DNA of 64,000 nt from Chlorops oryzae (GCA_020466095.1 CM035806.1:165610371-165674370), one strand, 5' to 3'; shown: positions 1 through 9,837, numbered from the stretch's first letter. Notes: a model not told the origin generated them from the sequence alone. Program-made: numbers and translations.

Positions 1-208
1 TATAAATTCCAGATTTCTCGAGGTTATTGACGGGGTCTTTCGTTGATTTCAATTTGGCCGCTAGTTGGTTTGTTCTGCTGGTGTAGCCAATGTCGATGTT
101 AAGATTTTTAAGTTTATATTTAAACCTTTTGGAGATGGCGTTGTTATATGTATGTTGTTGGATATTCTCTTTAGTTTCGGTTTGTCTGCTGTTAATGTGG
201 TGAGATTT
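1..208 (-). CDS. Penelope-like retroelement, fragment running off the window
   Basis: Reading the minus strand from 208 to 1 gives about 69 open codons ending in STKDPVNNLEKSGIY at the window edge. This matches the junction between the reverse transcriptase C-terminus and the GIY-YIG endonuclease of Penelope-like elements, where a 'TKDP...SGIY' string precedes the GIY catalytic motif. An upstream in-frame TAA at 209-211 suggests a decayed copy or a frameshift there. The YIG half, the rest of the endonuclease and the 3' end lie outside the window. Basis: motif recognition in my own translation; family assignment is inference of moderate certainty. Confidence 0.5.
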
Positions 209-769
209 TTATGTTCCAATTGTCTGCTTTTCTTTTAAAATTATTCTGTTAATGCTGTTTTGGCTGTAACCGTTTATGTCTGCTATTTCTTGAATGACTC
301 GAAAAACACATTACATATTCGGAGTGCTGAGAAATATGAGTCCGAAACGAGTCTGCAATATATAGAAAATAAGAAAAATAAAATAAGGTTCAATTTGACT
401 TTTAACGTGTCGATGGATGAGCACATGACTATTAAGCGAGTATTTCGAAGATCGAATCCCACATTGGGGGAATTTAGAAAATATTGAAATTATGAATAAG
501 TTTAAAACGGAGAAATATATACAGGGGCAAGCAAAAGTGAGTATTGACACCGGAGCTATAAGGAGCAAACAATTTGAAGATCCCAACATGTGCTCACTTG
601 TGCTCGCCACGGTACATTGGTTCTGTTCCTGCACTCAAGAAAACAGCTCTCAAAATCCCTCTCATTTCCGAGATCGTGCAGTAAGGGAACAGTTTCGGAT
701 AAAATTTGGCAGTTTTGTGCAGTACGGGAACGGACCTTTTGATAGATATCCATATATTTTTGATTATAA
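209..769. other. No recognisable gene
   Basis: AT-rich sequence with only short overlapping frames on both strands. The first part may be the decayed upstream portion of the Penelope-like element. I see no splice-bounded exon, TIR or tandem repeat. Confidence 0.4.
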
Positions 770-987
770 ATATCACTCAAAATTTTTGAGTCTTTTCAAA
801 CTCATGAGTATGAGTGCCGAATGAGTAATATATGACTCATAATATGGGCTCCTTCGGTATAAGATCTCGAACTCATATAGGAGGGGAAGCACGATCTTTT
901 TGGACTCCTAAATGATCCCATTATGAGGGCTCACACTCCGAATAAGGATTCATAAGTGACTCATTGAGGACTCCAAATGTTTGCTGG
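770..987. mobile_element. Fragment related to TIR family C (GACTCAT-rich)
   Basis: The segment carries repeated gactcat/atgagtc words and ends in AAATGTTTGCTGG, the same terminal motif that closes the larger element at 36585-38792. No matching left terminus is visible, so this is a truncated or diverged copy. Confidence 0.5.
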
Positions 988-1089
988 CAATCTCAAGAGG
1001 AAGAAGCAAAAAATTTATTTGTACTGAATGCACAAAGACATACACATGGGACCTTTTTTTTGCTGGAGGGAATCTAAAGTCGATTTAGT

Positions 1090-1291
1090 TTTTCATCGAA
1101 TTCACTATTTTCGATTAAGCCTAATCCTCTTAAATGATCGGTATTTCCAGGCTGGCCACTGTCACCAGAATTATTTCGCAGCTGCTGCGACAACTCGTGA
1201 TGAACAGAAGTGCCAATGCGACTGACATCGGCGTTCGACTCCGATGTGTGAGGACAATGAATGGCAAGGAAGCTATGGCTTGCAGCATCAA
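1090..1291 (-). pseudogene. Broken copy of the small secreted-peptide gene at 23.6 kb
   Basis: On the minus strand this reads HTSESNADVSRIGTSVHHEL and onward, almost identical to residues in the plus-strand gene at 23578-23799. The two copies are inverted and about 22.5 kb apart. Relative to that gene, this copy lacks a net 13 bases in the signal-peptide region, which throws the hydrophobic leader out of frame, and it has no usable in-frame ATG with a leader. Downstream, a single base difference replaces the other copy's stop, so the frame runs 13 codons further (IENSEFDEKLNRL). It lies just downstream of a possible terminal exon (1444-1581, same strand), so it could be transcribed as 3' sequence. 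Function unknown. Confidence 0.6.
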
Positions 1292-1443
1292 AAGCAAGAA
1301 ATATATGTATATGAAATTCAGTTTTCATGAAGGAGAAAATCATATTAATTACAAATTAATTTAACCAAAAAATTTATTCATAACAAAGTAAAATACTCTA
1401 GCCGAATTGAAAAAAATCAAATATTACCAAAATTCCATTTTTT

Positions 1444-1581
1444 TTACTCGCAAATTACGGTAACATTGTTGTCTTCTTTGGGAAGACAGGACAAGGCGCT
1501 GCAATAGTCTTGAATAAGACCCATCAATAACAATGGGTAGCCGTGATCCCATCCCCATACTGGACCATCACTATGAATATT
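1444..1581 (-). CDS. Terminal coding exon of an unrecognised gene
   Basis: A minus-strand acceptor (pyrimidine-rich tract then TTTAAACAG) opens directly into 45 codons ending in TAA at 1444-1446. The peptide includes GPVWGWDHGYPLLLMGLIQD and two Cys residues near CSALSCLP, ending VICE. An AATAAA on the minus strand at 1373-1378, about 70 bases after the stop, is a plausible polyadenylation signal. The exon is 138 nt and phase 0. Upstream exons would lie at higher coordinates; I could not place them before the LTR element at 3361. I do not recognise the family. The good splice site, balanced codons and poly(A) signal make it likelier than chance, but it is a single exon. Confidence 0.4.
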   Translation of the reverse strand, partial: NIHSDGPVWGWDHGYPLLLMGLIQDYCSALSCLPKEDNNVTVICE

Positions 1582-3356
1582 CTGTTTAAAATAAAGGTAA
1601 AAAAAAAAAACGAGAATTTTGGTCTGACTTGGGACATTAAGCCTACGGAAAACTGAACAATTTCCATCGAGTACTCATTTTATTATTATGTATCTTTTCG
1701 AATCGTCTGAAAATGTTCCATTTTCCTTTCATGTTCAATGAACTTCAATATGCTTAAACTCACTGGCCCACTGGCGATTTCATTTCATTGCATTTCGTTT
1801 CGTTTCATCACATTTCATTTATTTTGCTCCGTACTAAGCCAATTTAATGACGAATGCCGAGGAGAACAGAAAAATACGGAAAATAATGCGAGGAAGGGAA
1901 TAAAAGTAAATGAGAAATACAATTGAAAGTGCTACTTGATGCCCATGCGATTTAATTGGATATGGGGATTTAACCTACAAAAGCAATATACTGTGAACCA
2001 GAAATGCTCTTACGACGCGTACGCTTCTGTCGGCCGTAAGCCTGCCAAATCGAATGGCGAAATGAATTAAAGGAACCAAAATAAATGTGCTCTATAGACG
2101 TTTAAATTACGATGTGAAGCTAGCTGATACTACAGTTGAAGTCTGTTTTGAGCGAGGAGTAAGGGGAATTCTTAATTTCGGGGCTAGACCTCCGCAAGGG
2201 GGGCGAGATTTGTTTGACAGCTGTGAGGTTTTATTTAATTTTTTTCTCATTATTTTGAAAGAAGAAAAAAATGCACGAAAATTGAAAGTCCAAAAATTCC
2301 TCCTGTGGACTTGGTAGTACCAAGTATTAAGTACTTGTACCAAGTTGGGACCATTTAATAAGTATAAATGTGACACCTTAAAAAAATTTCACAAACAGAG
2401 TCCACAAAAAAAAAATCACTCTTCACCAAGTGCAGTGAACTCTGCGAGCAAAAAGTTGTGAGTCTTCTCAGAATTAAAATTTTTTTTTTTAATTTTTTTT
2501 TTTTTTTTTGAGCATAAAAGCCGAAAAGCAAAGAAGCATTAAAGCATGCCCACTATGGTGAGAAAGGGTTACCTACTCTGTTTCTGACTTCGCTCTGACT
2601 CTGCATGCAAAATATGATAAATCACGGCAATTATCGGGCCATCAATCAAAATTATTCTCTGACATTACGCCCGCCTAATTGAATCACCTCAAGCCAATGT
2701 TTTATGCTCAAACTTAATCTGTGTATCACTTATTCACTTTCCCGCTCGCTGGCGCCGTCGCTCCCTCTCTCTCTCTCTCTCGTCTGGCTCCATTGATTCG
2801 ATTTTATGGATTCGCATTCGCAGTTAAAAGTTAAAATTCAATTTCAATTTGGAATGAGAGCTTTCTTATCTGAGTACAAATGTAATTTATACTTCTTAAC
2901 CCATTAATGGCCACACATTGATAACAGACTAAAAAAAAAAAAAATTGTTACATAAATGAAATAAATAGATGACTTCAAGCTTGAACGGACTAAAGAACTA
3001 TTCCCATATGGTAATACCGGAGTTGCATGGATTAAAGAAGGCTGTAAAATTTATTGGGAAAAAATATGTTAATGTGCCGAAAGGTCAACGTAACAAGATT
3101 AAGAGGGGGGCGGGTAAGGATTCAGTCGGCTTTTCTTGGCTTTTTAACATCAATATTAGAATATAGAATATGTGTAAAGTCAGGTGTCGGTATAAGTGAG
3201 ACTTAAAAACTGGAGAAAAAAAAGAACTTACGGAAAATAGGCAAAGCTCGTCAAATGTCCCTTCAAAATGTTTCTTTTTGGACTGTTCAGCACAAACTTA
3301 GGCAGCTGCGTGCGCCATACGTGTGCAGTGAGGGTCCAAATATATATATATATATA
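1582..3356. other. No recognised gene; unique AT-rich sequence
   Basis: Contains homopolymer runs (2485-2510), a short TC repeat near 2766-2780 and a (TA)n run just before 3360. The stretch 2530-2860 is less biased in composition and resembles non-coding regulatory DNA, but no specific site can be defended. A purine-interrupted frame at 2969-3166 has no family resemblance. Confidence 0.35.
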
Positions 3357-3360
3357 TGTA

Positions 3361-3591
3361 AGTAACAAAACCTTTTTTGTTATTAATAAATTCGTTTTTA
3401 TTGAACAATAATAAGGTTTTTATTTACAAGTTTTTTTGTTTAAAGAAAACTTAATAATAATTTTTATAAAAATATTTCTAAGCTTATCAATTTATTTTCT
3501 TTCATTTTTCATTCCCAATGTCACTTTGATCAATTTGACAAAGTGAAAGAAAATAAATTAGAAAAAAGAAAATGTGTGTTGCTATGTTACT
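3361..3591 (-). repeat. 3' LTR of the gypsy element
   Basis: 231 bp, identical base for base to 7921-8151. Terminal inverted bases AGTAAC/GTTACT. It is the 3' LTR because the coding strand is minus. Confidence 0.95.
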
Positions 3592-3606
3592 CCTCCCACC
3601 CCAAAA
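3592..3606 (-). other. Polypurine tract
   Basis: On the minus strand, TTTTGGGGTGGGAGG abuts the 3' LTR. This is the expected position and composition for the plus-strand DNA primer. Confidence 0.8.
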
Positions 3607-3683
3607 TAGTGCAATGTCCTCATTGCGTATCTGGTGAGTTTAGGACATTCTTACTTTAAAGTGTGCAGTGTTACAATAGATAT

Positions 3684-4253
3684 TTACAATTCATTGATAG
3701 AATAATTATTTTTCTTTTTCCTTTTAAAATGATTCTTATATTTTCGTACATTTCTGGTTTTAAACTTTACTACAAAGTGTTCCTTATCATCTTCTGCTTT
3801 GACCAATTTTACTTCTTTAAAGGGATTTTGATTTTTATTGAGACGTTTTCTGACGTTTTCTGCATTTACGTAATTTGTATCAATCTGATTTTCGTTTCGT
3901 GCTTTATTTGAATTACGTATTCGATTTTCTTTAATCAATTGTGGATTAAATTTCGGTGGTAATTGATTAAAAAAAATATTGTATGGAGTTTCGCCTGTTG
4001 TGGAATGTACTATATTGTGGTTATAAGTGAACAATGTTTGCTCAATTTGAAAATATTGAAGTTCTTTGTTGCCTGATGTGTTTATTATTCGTAATTTTTC
4101 ATTGAGAGTTTTGTGTAAACGCTCTATATCTGATATTCCAGTTTTTCCTGTTGTAACTTCGATTTTTATGTCTAATTGGGTACACCAATCTTTTATGTTA
4201 ACGTTGTTAATACCTTGATCTTGATCTATCTTTAAGATTTTTGGTGGGCCCAT
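3684..4253 (-). pseudogene. Integrase C-terminal part, out of frame with pol
   Basis: This 189-codon frame continues the integrase core: second catalytic Asp in KIDQDQG, then the helix with the catalytic Glu in ISDIERLHKTLNEKLR, then a basic C-terminus. It is in a different frame from the 826-codon pol frame that stops at 4258. The two frames meet around an eight-base A run (minus strand, near 4277), where one extra base explains the break. It could be a real mutation, a homopolymer sequencing error or, less likely, programmed shifting. Confidence 0.8.
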
Positions 4254-4257
4254 TGTA

Positions 4258-6831
4258 TTAAAAATTTTGAGTAATGCTTTTTTTTGTTTCTAACCAATTT
4301 AATGCATTTACTTTTTCTACAGTAGCGAATTTAGAATAAATATCAATACATGTCAAAAAATAAGATTTTTCCCATTCCCAAAAATCAATGACAAATTTTT
4401 CTCTTCTTTCATAAACGGGAGGGGTGATTTTGAAAGGGATTTTGTGCGTAATGTGATCATATTTGCAACGATTACACAATTCACATTCGTTAATGATCTT
4501 GGTGATTTCTTTTAAATAATTAGGATAGTAATATTTTTTTTTTAAACAGCTCGCTACTTTTTCTATGCCTTGGTGCAATCCTTCTAGATGGGTTTCGATC
4601 ACTTTTGTTTTAAAATCAGGGTAATTAAAGATATTTTGAAGTTCGATAGTAGCTCGTAGTATTTTATTTCGTCTATTGTTAACTAACGTTTTGTAAATAT
4701 TCTGAAATTCTAAAAAATCTTTATTATTTGGCATGAAGATCGTTACTTGATGGTTTAGGAGATATGATTTAATTATTTCTTTTATCTTTTCTTTTGTAAG
4801 TTCTGTATAATATATTGTAGTTATGTTGTTTTTAAAAATTTTTTCAGTATGGACGCTGTCTTGGGTACTCTTAATTAATTTCAACTGATTTTTATAAATA
4901 TTGAGAGGTCTCTCAGAGATTGGAATAAAATTTTCGTTGTCTTCATCTGCTGAGTGAATAGTAGCAACATTTGAAATTGCCTCACCCAAGTTGCATTTTT
5001 GAACGCAGTTTCGTGATAAAGCGTCAGCTACATGATTTTCTTTGCCTGGAATATATTTTATATCGAAATCAAATTCATTTAATCGTAGTTTCCATCTCTG
5101 TAATTTGGAGTTGGGTTCTTTTAAATTATGAAGCCATTGAAGTGGTCGATGATCGCTATTGATAATGAATTTCCTACCATATAAATAAGGTCTAAAATAT
5201 TTTGTAGCCCAAACTAAAGCGAGTAGTTCTTTTTCTGTTGTAGAGTAATGTAATTCATGTTCGTTAAGTGTGCGACTGGCAAAGCAGATGGGACGTCCTT
5301 GTTGGCTTAGGACTGCCCCAAGTGCTACATTAGAAGCATCTGTTGTTAAAGTAAATAGTTTTTCATAGTCTGGATAGGCTAATATAGGATCTTTGGTTAT
5401 TAAAAGCTTTATGGTGTCTACTGCGTTTTTATATTCGTCATTAGATATATCAATTTTATTGCCTTTTTTAAGACAATATGTTAGTGGTTTTGTTATTTTT
5501 GAAAAGTTTTTTATGAATTTCCTATAAAATCCGGCTAAACCAAGGAACTGTTTTATCTCTTTTTCTGTTTTAGGAATTGGATATTTTAAGATAGCTTCAA
5601 CTTTATTAGGGTTAGGTTTTATTCCTTTTGGAGTAATGATGTGTCCTAGAAATTCAGTTTCTTTTTTTAGGAATTCGCTTTTACTTATTTGAATTTTAAG
5701 ATTAGCTTTGCTAAGTCTGTTAAATACTCTTTCAAGGGATTCAATATGTTCCTGCAAAGAAGTACTAAAAACGATTATATCGTCTAAATATACAAGGCAG
5801 TCTTTTCCAACAAGTCCATCCAAGATCGTATTCATCAACCGTTGGAAAGTGGATGGGGCGTTTTTGAGACCAAATGGCATCCTCAAAAACTCATAATGTC
5901 CATTTTGTGTGGAAAAAGCTGTCTTTATTCTATCCTTTGGGTCTGTTTCTATTTGATGGAAGCCTTGCGCTAGATCGATGGTACTGAAGTATATACACCG
6001 ACCAAGCTTATCAAGAATTTCATCTATAATTGGAATAGGAAATTTGTCGTTTATAGTAATATCGTTTAACTTACGATAGTCTACAACAATTCGCCATTTT
6101 TGGGTTCCTGAGGAATCCAATTTCTTGGGAACGACCCATATAGGAGCAGAGTATGGTGATGTACTATGGCAAATTATACCTTGATCTAACATTGATTTAA
6201 TTTGTTTGTTAACTTCGGCTTTATGGACTTCGGGGTATCTGTATGATTTGACATATATAGGATCCTCATGAATAGTTTTTATCTGGTGTTTTATACTATT
6301 TGTAAATGTTAAGGTATCCCCTTCTTTATAGAATATATTTCTGTATTTAGATAATAATTTCTTAATTTGAGATGATTCTTCTTTATTTAAATGATCTAGT
6401 CTAAATTTGGTTTCCTCAATACTACTTACTAAATTTAATTTTTTTTGTATTGGGTGATTTTTTAAATTATTCAAAAATTTGTATTTAATACCATTTAAAA
6501 TTATATTTTCATCTTTTATATCTATTTTAGCGCCAAGTAGCTTGAGTATATCGCATCCTAGTAACCCATCATGTGTTTTTGAAAAGTCATGAACGTAAAA
6601 CTTGAGTGTGCGTTTTGAATTGTAGCTAAAAATTTCTATTACATCTTGTAATATAATCTCTCCTGTTATTGTTGATAATTTAATTGGTCTTGTATGGGAA
6701 CTTTCTTTTTTTAGTATGTTGGGTCTAATAAGACTCACTGATGACCCTGTATCTACTAGAAATTTTACTGGTTGGTTGGCAATCTTTAATTCAATTTCAG
6801 GTAAGGTTCCGAGGCAACTAAGTGAAAATTT
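4258..6831 (-). CDS. pol: Pol: protease, reverse transcriptase, RNase H, integrase N-part
   Basis: The frame overlaps the end of gag by about 45 bases in the -1 frame. The protease active site DTGSSVS is encoded just upstream of a GTG at 6738, so the true product begins by frameshift and not at that codon. Counting residues from 6738, RT spans about 155-420 with YLDD at 317-320, RNase H about 460-575 (DASN, TEKELLA, SDHRPLQW, HVADALSR) and the integrase HHCC zinc region about 705-750. The integrase core begins (FVIDFWEW..) and the frame ends at TAA 4258. It copies element RNA to DNA in cytoplasmic particles and integrates it. The final third of integrase is in another frame. Confidence 0.93.
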   Translation of the reverse strand, partial: KFSLSCLGTLPEIELKIANQPVKFLVDTGSSVSLIRPNILKKESSHTRPIKLSTITGEIILQDVIEIFSYNSKRTLKFYVHDFSKTHDGLLGCDILKLLGAKIDIKDENIILNGIKYKFLNNLKNHPIQKKLNLVSSIEETKFRLDHLNKEESSQIKKLLSKYRNIFYKEGDTLTFTNSIKHQIKTIHEDPIYVKSYRYPEVHKAEVNKQIKSMLDQGIICHSTSPYSAPIWVVPKKLDSSGTQKWRIVVDYRKLNDITINDKFPIPIIDEILDKLGRCIYFSTIDLAQGFHQIETDPKDRIKTAFSTQNGHYEFLRMPFGLKNAPSTFQRLMNTILDGLVGKDCLVYLDDIIVFSTSLQEHIESLERVFNRLSKANLKIQISKSEFLKKETEFLGHIITPKGIKPNPNKVEAILKYPIPKTEKEIKQFLGLAGFYRKFIKNFSKITKPLTYCLKKGNKIDISNDEYKNAVDTIKLLITKDPILAYPDYEKLFTLTTDASNVALGAVLSQQGRPICFASRTLNEHELHYSTTEKELLALVWATKYFRPYLYGRKFIINSDHRPLQWLHNLKEPNSKLQRWKLRLNEFDFDIKYIPGKENHVADALSRNCVQKCNLGEAISNVATIHSADEDNENFIPISERPLNIYKNQLKLIKSTQDSVHTEKIFKNNITTIYYTELTKEKIKEIIKSYLLNHQVTIFMPNNKDFLEFQNIYKTLVNNRRNKILRATIELQNIFNYPDFKTKVIETHLEGLHQGIEKVASCLKKKYYYPNYLKEITKIINECELCNRCKYDHITHKIPFKITPPVYERREKFVIDFWEWEKSYFLTCIDIYSKFATVEKVNALNWLETKKSITQNF

Positions 6832-7685
6832 TCAGTATCTTGGTCCATTGGTTCTGGGGGTCCGAAACGTCTTATCCGAGATTGATTTGAATTATGCCTT
6901 TGAAAGTTTAGTGGTGGTTGAGGTAATGAATGTTGTGGGTAATTGTAATTTTGGGTAGATCCTGAATTAGGTAAAATGTTTTGTGGTGTATAAGATGGTC
7001 GTAAATTATTTTGAAATGTCATTTGATTCTTTCTATAGTTGTTCCTCTTTAATGGTTTTGCGTCATATACGTCATTTTCTTTCAAAATTTTTATTGCGGA
7101 GTTAATATCCGTTGCTAGGTTAGCATTAATCAAAGCAGTAAGATGGTAAGGTAATTCTCTTTTAAGTGTTCTAATACTAATTTGTTGTAATTCGTTACTT
7201 AAAAATGACTGTGTAGATAAATCGGCTTTGCTTAATTTTATGTTATCCTTAATTTTGCAAATTTCGGTGTTAATTTCTTCGCAGAGTGTTTTTACGTTAC
7301 CTTTAAATTTTATGTTGTTGATTGACAGAATAAGAGTTGTAATTGGTGTATGGTCAGCAAATTCATCAATTAACAGTCCTTTGAGTGTTGGCCAATCTTT
7401 CGGTTGTTCTTTCCTTATAACGTCTAGGGCTGCGTCGCGAAGAGTACTTGTTATACATTGAAAATAAAATGGTTTTTCCTCGTTAGCGAGTGAAGTGAAA
7501 TCAGGAACTATGGTGTCTATGTTGTCGATAAATAAAGCCAGATAGTTTCTATTGCCATTGAATGGTAAAATCAGTTTGATAGTTTGCAAAAACATTTCTC
7601 TTTTCTCCTTGGCCAGCATGGTATCGGTGTTTATTTCCAGGATTTTCAATTTCTGACAAATAACGTCCAGTTGATCACTGTTCAT
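6786..7685 (-). CDS. gag: Gag structural protein
   Basis: 299 codons from the first ATG (7683-7685). The open frame extends upstream to 7787, but only with a TTG. The protein is helical and Lys/Asn-rich with a C-terminal Gln/Pro/Asn-rich tail (PQHSLPQPPLNF, then RIRRFGPPEPMDQD) and no CCHC zinc knuckle, as in 17.6/297-type elements. It should form the particle that encloses element RNA. The end overlaps pol, with a slippery heptamer at 6825-6831. Intact. Confidence 0.85.
   Translation of the reverse strand: MNSDQLDVICQKLKILEINTDTMLAKEKREMFLQTIKLILPFNGNRNYLALFIDNIDTIVPDFTSLANEEKPFYFQCITSTLRDAALDVIRKEQPKDWPTLKGLLIDEFADHTPITTLILSINNIKFKGNVKTLCEEINTEICKIKDNIKLSKADLSTQSFLSNELQQISIRTLKRELPYHLTALINANLATDINSAIKILKENDVYDAKPLKRNNYRKNQMTFQNNLRPSYTPQNILPNSGSTQNYNYPQHSLPQPPLNFQRHNSNQSRIRRFGPPEPMDQDTENFHLVASEPYLKLN
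6825..6831 (-). promoter_or_regulatory. Candidate -1 ribosomal frameshift site
   Basis: In the gag frame the minus strand reads GA A-AAT-TTT, an X XXY YYZ heptamer. A -1 slip here enters the protease frame without meeting a stop. Position and sequence fit gag-pol translation in this element class. No downstream pseudoknot was modelled. Confidence 0.7.
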
Positions 7686-7909
7686 AAATATTCGAAACGA
7701 TCCACTTTGCACCAGCTTTATTTGGAAGAATTTCGGAGTAAACGTTTGAAGTTGTTGCAGGATTTTAATTCCTCTTATAAGTCGCAATACGCAGAAATCC
7801 TTTTGTTAGACTCCTGGAATCACAACTCTTGAATCCGATTCAAAAGATATCTTTGTCCTTGTTTGAATGTAGGCTCGTTTAAAGGATAATGTTCTTTTAT
7901 CCTGAAGGA

Positions 7910-7921
7910 CCGACTGCGCCA
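7910..7921 (-). other. Primer-binding site, Ser-tRNA type
   Basis: The minus strand reads TGGCGCAGTCGG at the 5' LTR junction, with its first T being the last LTR base. This matches the tRNA-Ser primer site known from 17.6/297-type elements. Confidence 0.7.
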
Positions 7922-8151
7922 GTAACAAAACCTTTTTTGTTATTAATAAATTCGTTTTTATTGAACAATAATAAGGTTTTTATTTACAAGTTTTTTTGTT
8001 TAAAGAAAACTTAATAATAATTTTTATAAAAATATTTCTAAGCTTATCAATTTATTTTCTTTCATTTTTCATTCCCAATGTCACTTTGATCAATTTGACA
8101 AAGTGAAAGAAAATAAATTAGAAAAAAGAAAATGTGTGTTGCTATGTTACT
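7921..8151 (-). repeat. 5' LTR of the gypsy element
   Basis: 231 bp, identical to 3361-3591. Contains the presumed promoter for the minus-strand element. Confidence 0.95.
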
Positions 8152-8312
8152 TGTATGGATGTGTTTTGGCATAGAACCATCCCTGCAGTAAATGTGGGGA
8201 AAATTGACCACTTCGTTACCACTGTCATTCTATAGACATGGTCAACGAGGAGGTCTACAGTTCCATTTTCTGGAGCATTCATGTTATGAATTTGCTGCGC
8301 GGAAAACAGAAG

Positions 8313-8387
8313 GCTCCGTAGCGTAATGGTTAGCATGTCTGATCATCAACGCGAAGAATTCGTGTTCGAATCCCAGGCCAGGCGAGC
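8313..8387 (+). repeat. tRNA-like module in family A copy 1 (first)
   Basis: A-box-like TAGCGTAATGGTTAGC and B-box GTTCGAATCC with tRNA-like spacing, followed by AGGCGAGC and A-rich sequence. The ends pair only GCTC/GAGC, so this is not a functional tRNA gene. Confidence 0.65.
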
Positions 8388-8582
8388 AAAAGTGGAAAAA
8401 TTGTAATCTATACTCTTTTTCTACCGTCCGCGTCAACAGTACTACTGACCAGTAATGCCCTTCGCAATGCAAACCGCTATAGACAATTAACATTGCTTGT
8501 CATTACAAAACCACCAATAGTGGAGACAAACAATAGACATGCTATTGACGAGCGAACCATTATGAAGGCATTTATTTTAGTG

Positions 8583-8662
8583 CCTATGGTGGCTCAATGC
8601 GTTGAGTGCTTGCCTTGAGCTCTGAAGATCGCGGGTTCTTTGCTGTAGTTTGAACCGGGAAC
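8583..8662 (+). repeat. tRNA-like module in family A copy 1 (second)
   Basis: Contains TGGCTCAATGCGTTGAGTGC (A-box-like) and GCGGGTTC plus a palindromic GGTTTGAACC-like string at the B-box position. The same module is at 35831-35908, inverted. Confidence 0.5.
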
Positions 8663-8909
8663 TTTCATACTGCTGGTCGAGAACGCATGCTCTATGCTAT
8701 TGAGGCCTCTGAGATGTGTTCAGCAAATATGTTAAATGAATGAAATTTAGCTGTAGAAACCTCGTTGATTGTTTCTATCGGATTCACTGCAGCAAAAACT
8801 CACAAAAATTAAATATATTGACTTCTTGTTGACATGGTCGACAGAGATGAGCTATACCTATTGACTCATTGTAGACATTGGGTCATGTGCCGACAGGCTT
8901 CCTGCAGGG

Positions 8910-9234
8910 AATGGAACGGTGTGTAAGTGTATTTATAAACGTATATTTAAGGTTTACACAAGATTTTATTTAAACATTTTGTATTTACGTAATTTTCTTT
9001 GTTTTATTTTTTTTTTTTGCGATAAAAAAAATTCGATGCGATTAATTAATTTATTGGACTAAAATGTTAATATTCAGAAAAAAATCATTTGTTACAACTA
9101 TTTATTGAGGCAACTTTTGGTGATAGCAAACTTCCCAAGCCGAAGAACAAAGTGATAAAGGTGTCAAATTTTCTTAAGTGGGCCACTTTTGAATCGATAG
9201 TCTCAGATTTCAGTCATTGATACGGCATTCCATA
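8910..9234. other. No feature seen
   Basis: AT-rich spacer between two TIR elements with no coherent frame or repeat. Confidence 0.4.
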
Positions 9235-9837
9235 CACTGAGCTAACTAAACCATGTTTTTTTTTTTAAAAAGGGCGCATTATTATTCACAGTCCTTTTGA
9301 TTTTCGAGCAGAACGAAAATTTCAAAAGAAAAATAGTTGATTTAATTTTTTTTTAATTCGGTATAATTCTCATTTGGTTTATAACATAGGACATATAAGA
9401 TATATATTCATCTTAGAACTTTTTAAGCATCGCGAAAGCAGTCACATGACAACGGAGTGACGAAATCGGATTACGTCCATCTGATGGCTATTTTTGGGGT
9501 TATGTTCAGCAAAAGGCTCTGTGCCGATTTGCTTTGAACGTTGAATAAATTTGTTTTGAAATATCTTCTTTAATAGCTTTTTTAGAATTTTTTTTTTATT
9601 TTAAAAATTATCTTGTCATTTCAATTATGTCCGTGGTTAGTTTAACAAATTAAATTTTAAATCCATTTTTGAAAATTATCATGTCATTTCAACCTGAAAT
9701 ATGGTTGATTCAAAAGGAAAATCTTTATTTTTTTCAACAAGAAAAATTGTTAAAATAAAAAATATTCCTTGTTGAAGCCGTTTTGTATGTTTTTCGTTTT
9801 GATTTAACCAGTTTTCTGGTTGATTTTTTTCTTTGTG
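9235..9837. mobile_element. TIR family G, copy 1, TA-flanked, ~603 bp
   Basis: Bounded by TA, starting CACTGAGC and ending ...CTTTGTG then TA. Its interior matches 49501-50149 in inverted orientation (shared cttgttgaagccgttttgta, aaaatcaaaaggactgtgaa and neighbouring sequence). Non-coding Tc1/mariner-like MITE by its ends. Confidence 0.65.

Larger units (their letters stand above)
3361..8151 (-). mobile_element. Ty3/gypsy LTR retrotransposon, 17.6/297-like, full length
   Basis: The element is 4,791 bp and lies on the minus strand. It has two identical 231-bp LTRs beginning AGTAAC and ending GTTACT, and is flanked by a 4-bp target duplication TGTA (3357-3360 and 8152-8155). Inside, in transcription order, are a primer-binding site, gag, a -1 overlapping pol (protease, RT, RNase H, integrase) and a polypurine tract. 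There is no env. Lack of a CCHC knuckle in Gag, a Ser-tRNA-type primer site and 4-bp duplications are features of the 17.6/297 branch. The insertion must be recent because no LTR difference has accumulated. Integrase is split by a frame break near 4277. Confidence 0.95.
8181..8909. mobile_element. TIR family A, copy 1 (CCCTGCAGG termini), 729 bp
   Basis: Begins CCCTGCAG and ends CCTGCAGGG, preceded by CGACAGGCTT. The same ends and internal strings (gtcaacagtactactgacc, caatagacatgctattgac) recur at 35581-36134 (inverted) and 62459-62837. It has no coding capacity, so it is a non-autonomous DNA element. It carries two tRNA-like modules. No clean target duplication is evident. Confidence 0.7.

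Noticed and set aside
1990..2030. Possible 28-nt microexon (minus) before GTAAGAGC, encoding RQKR-like residues
   Set aside because: Boundaries look like splice sites, but such a short segment cannot be supported without transcript data.
3361..8151. An env gene (infectious errantivirus-type element)
   Set aside because: Integrase ends about 90 bases before the 3' LTR, leaving no room for a third gene.
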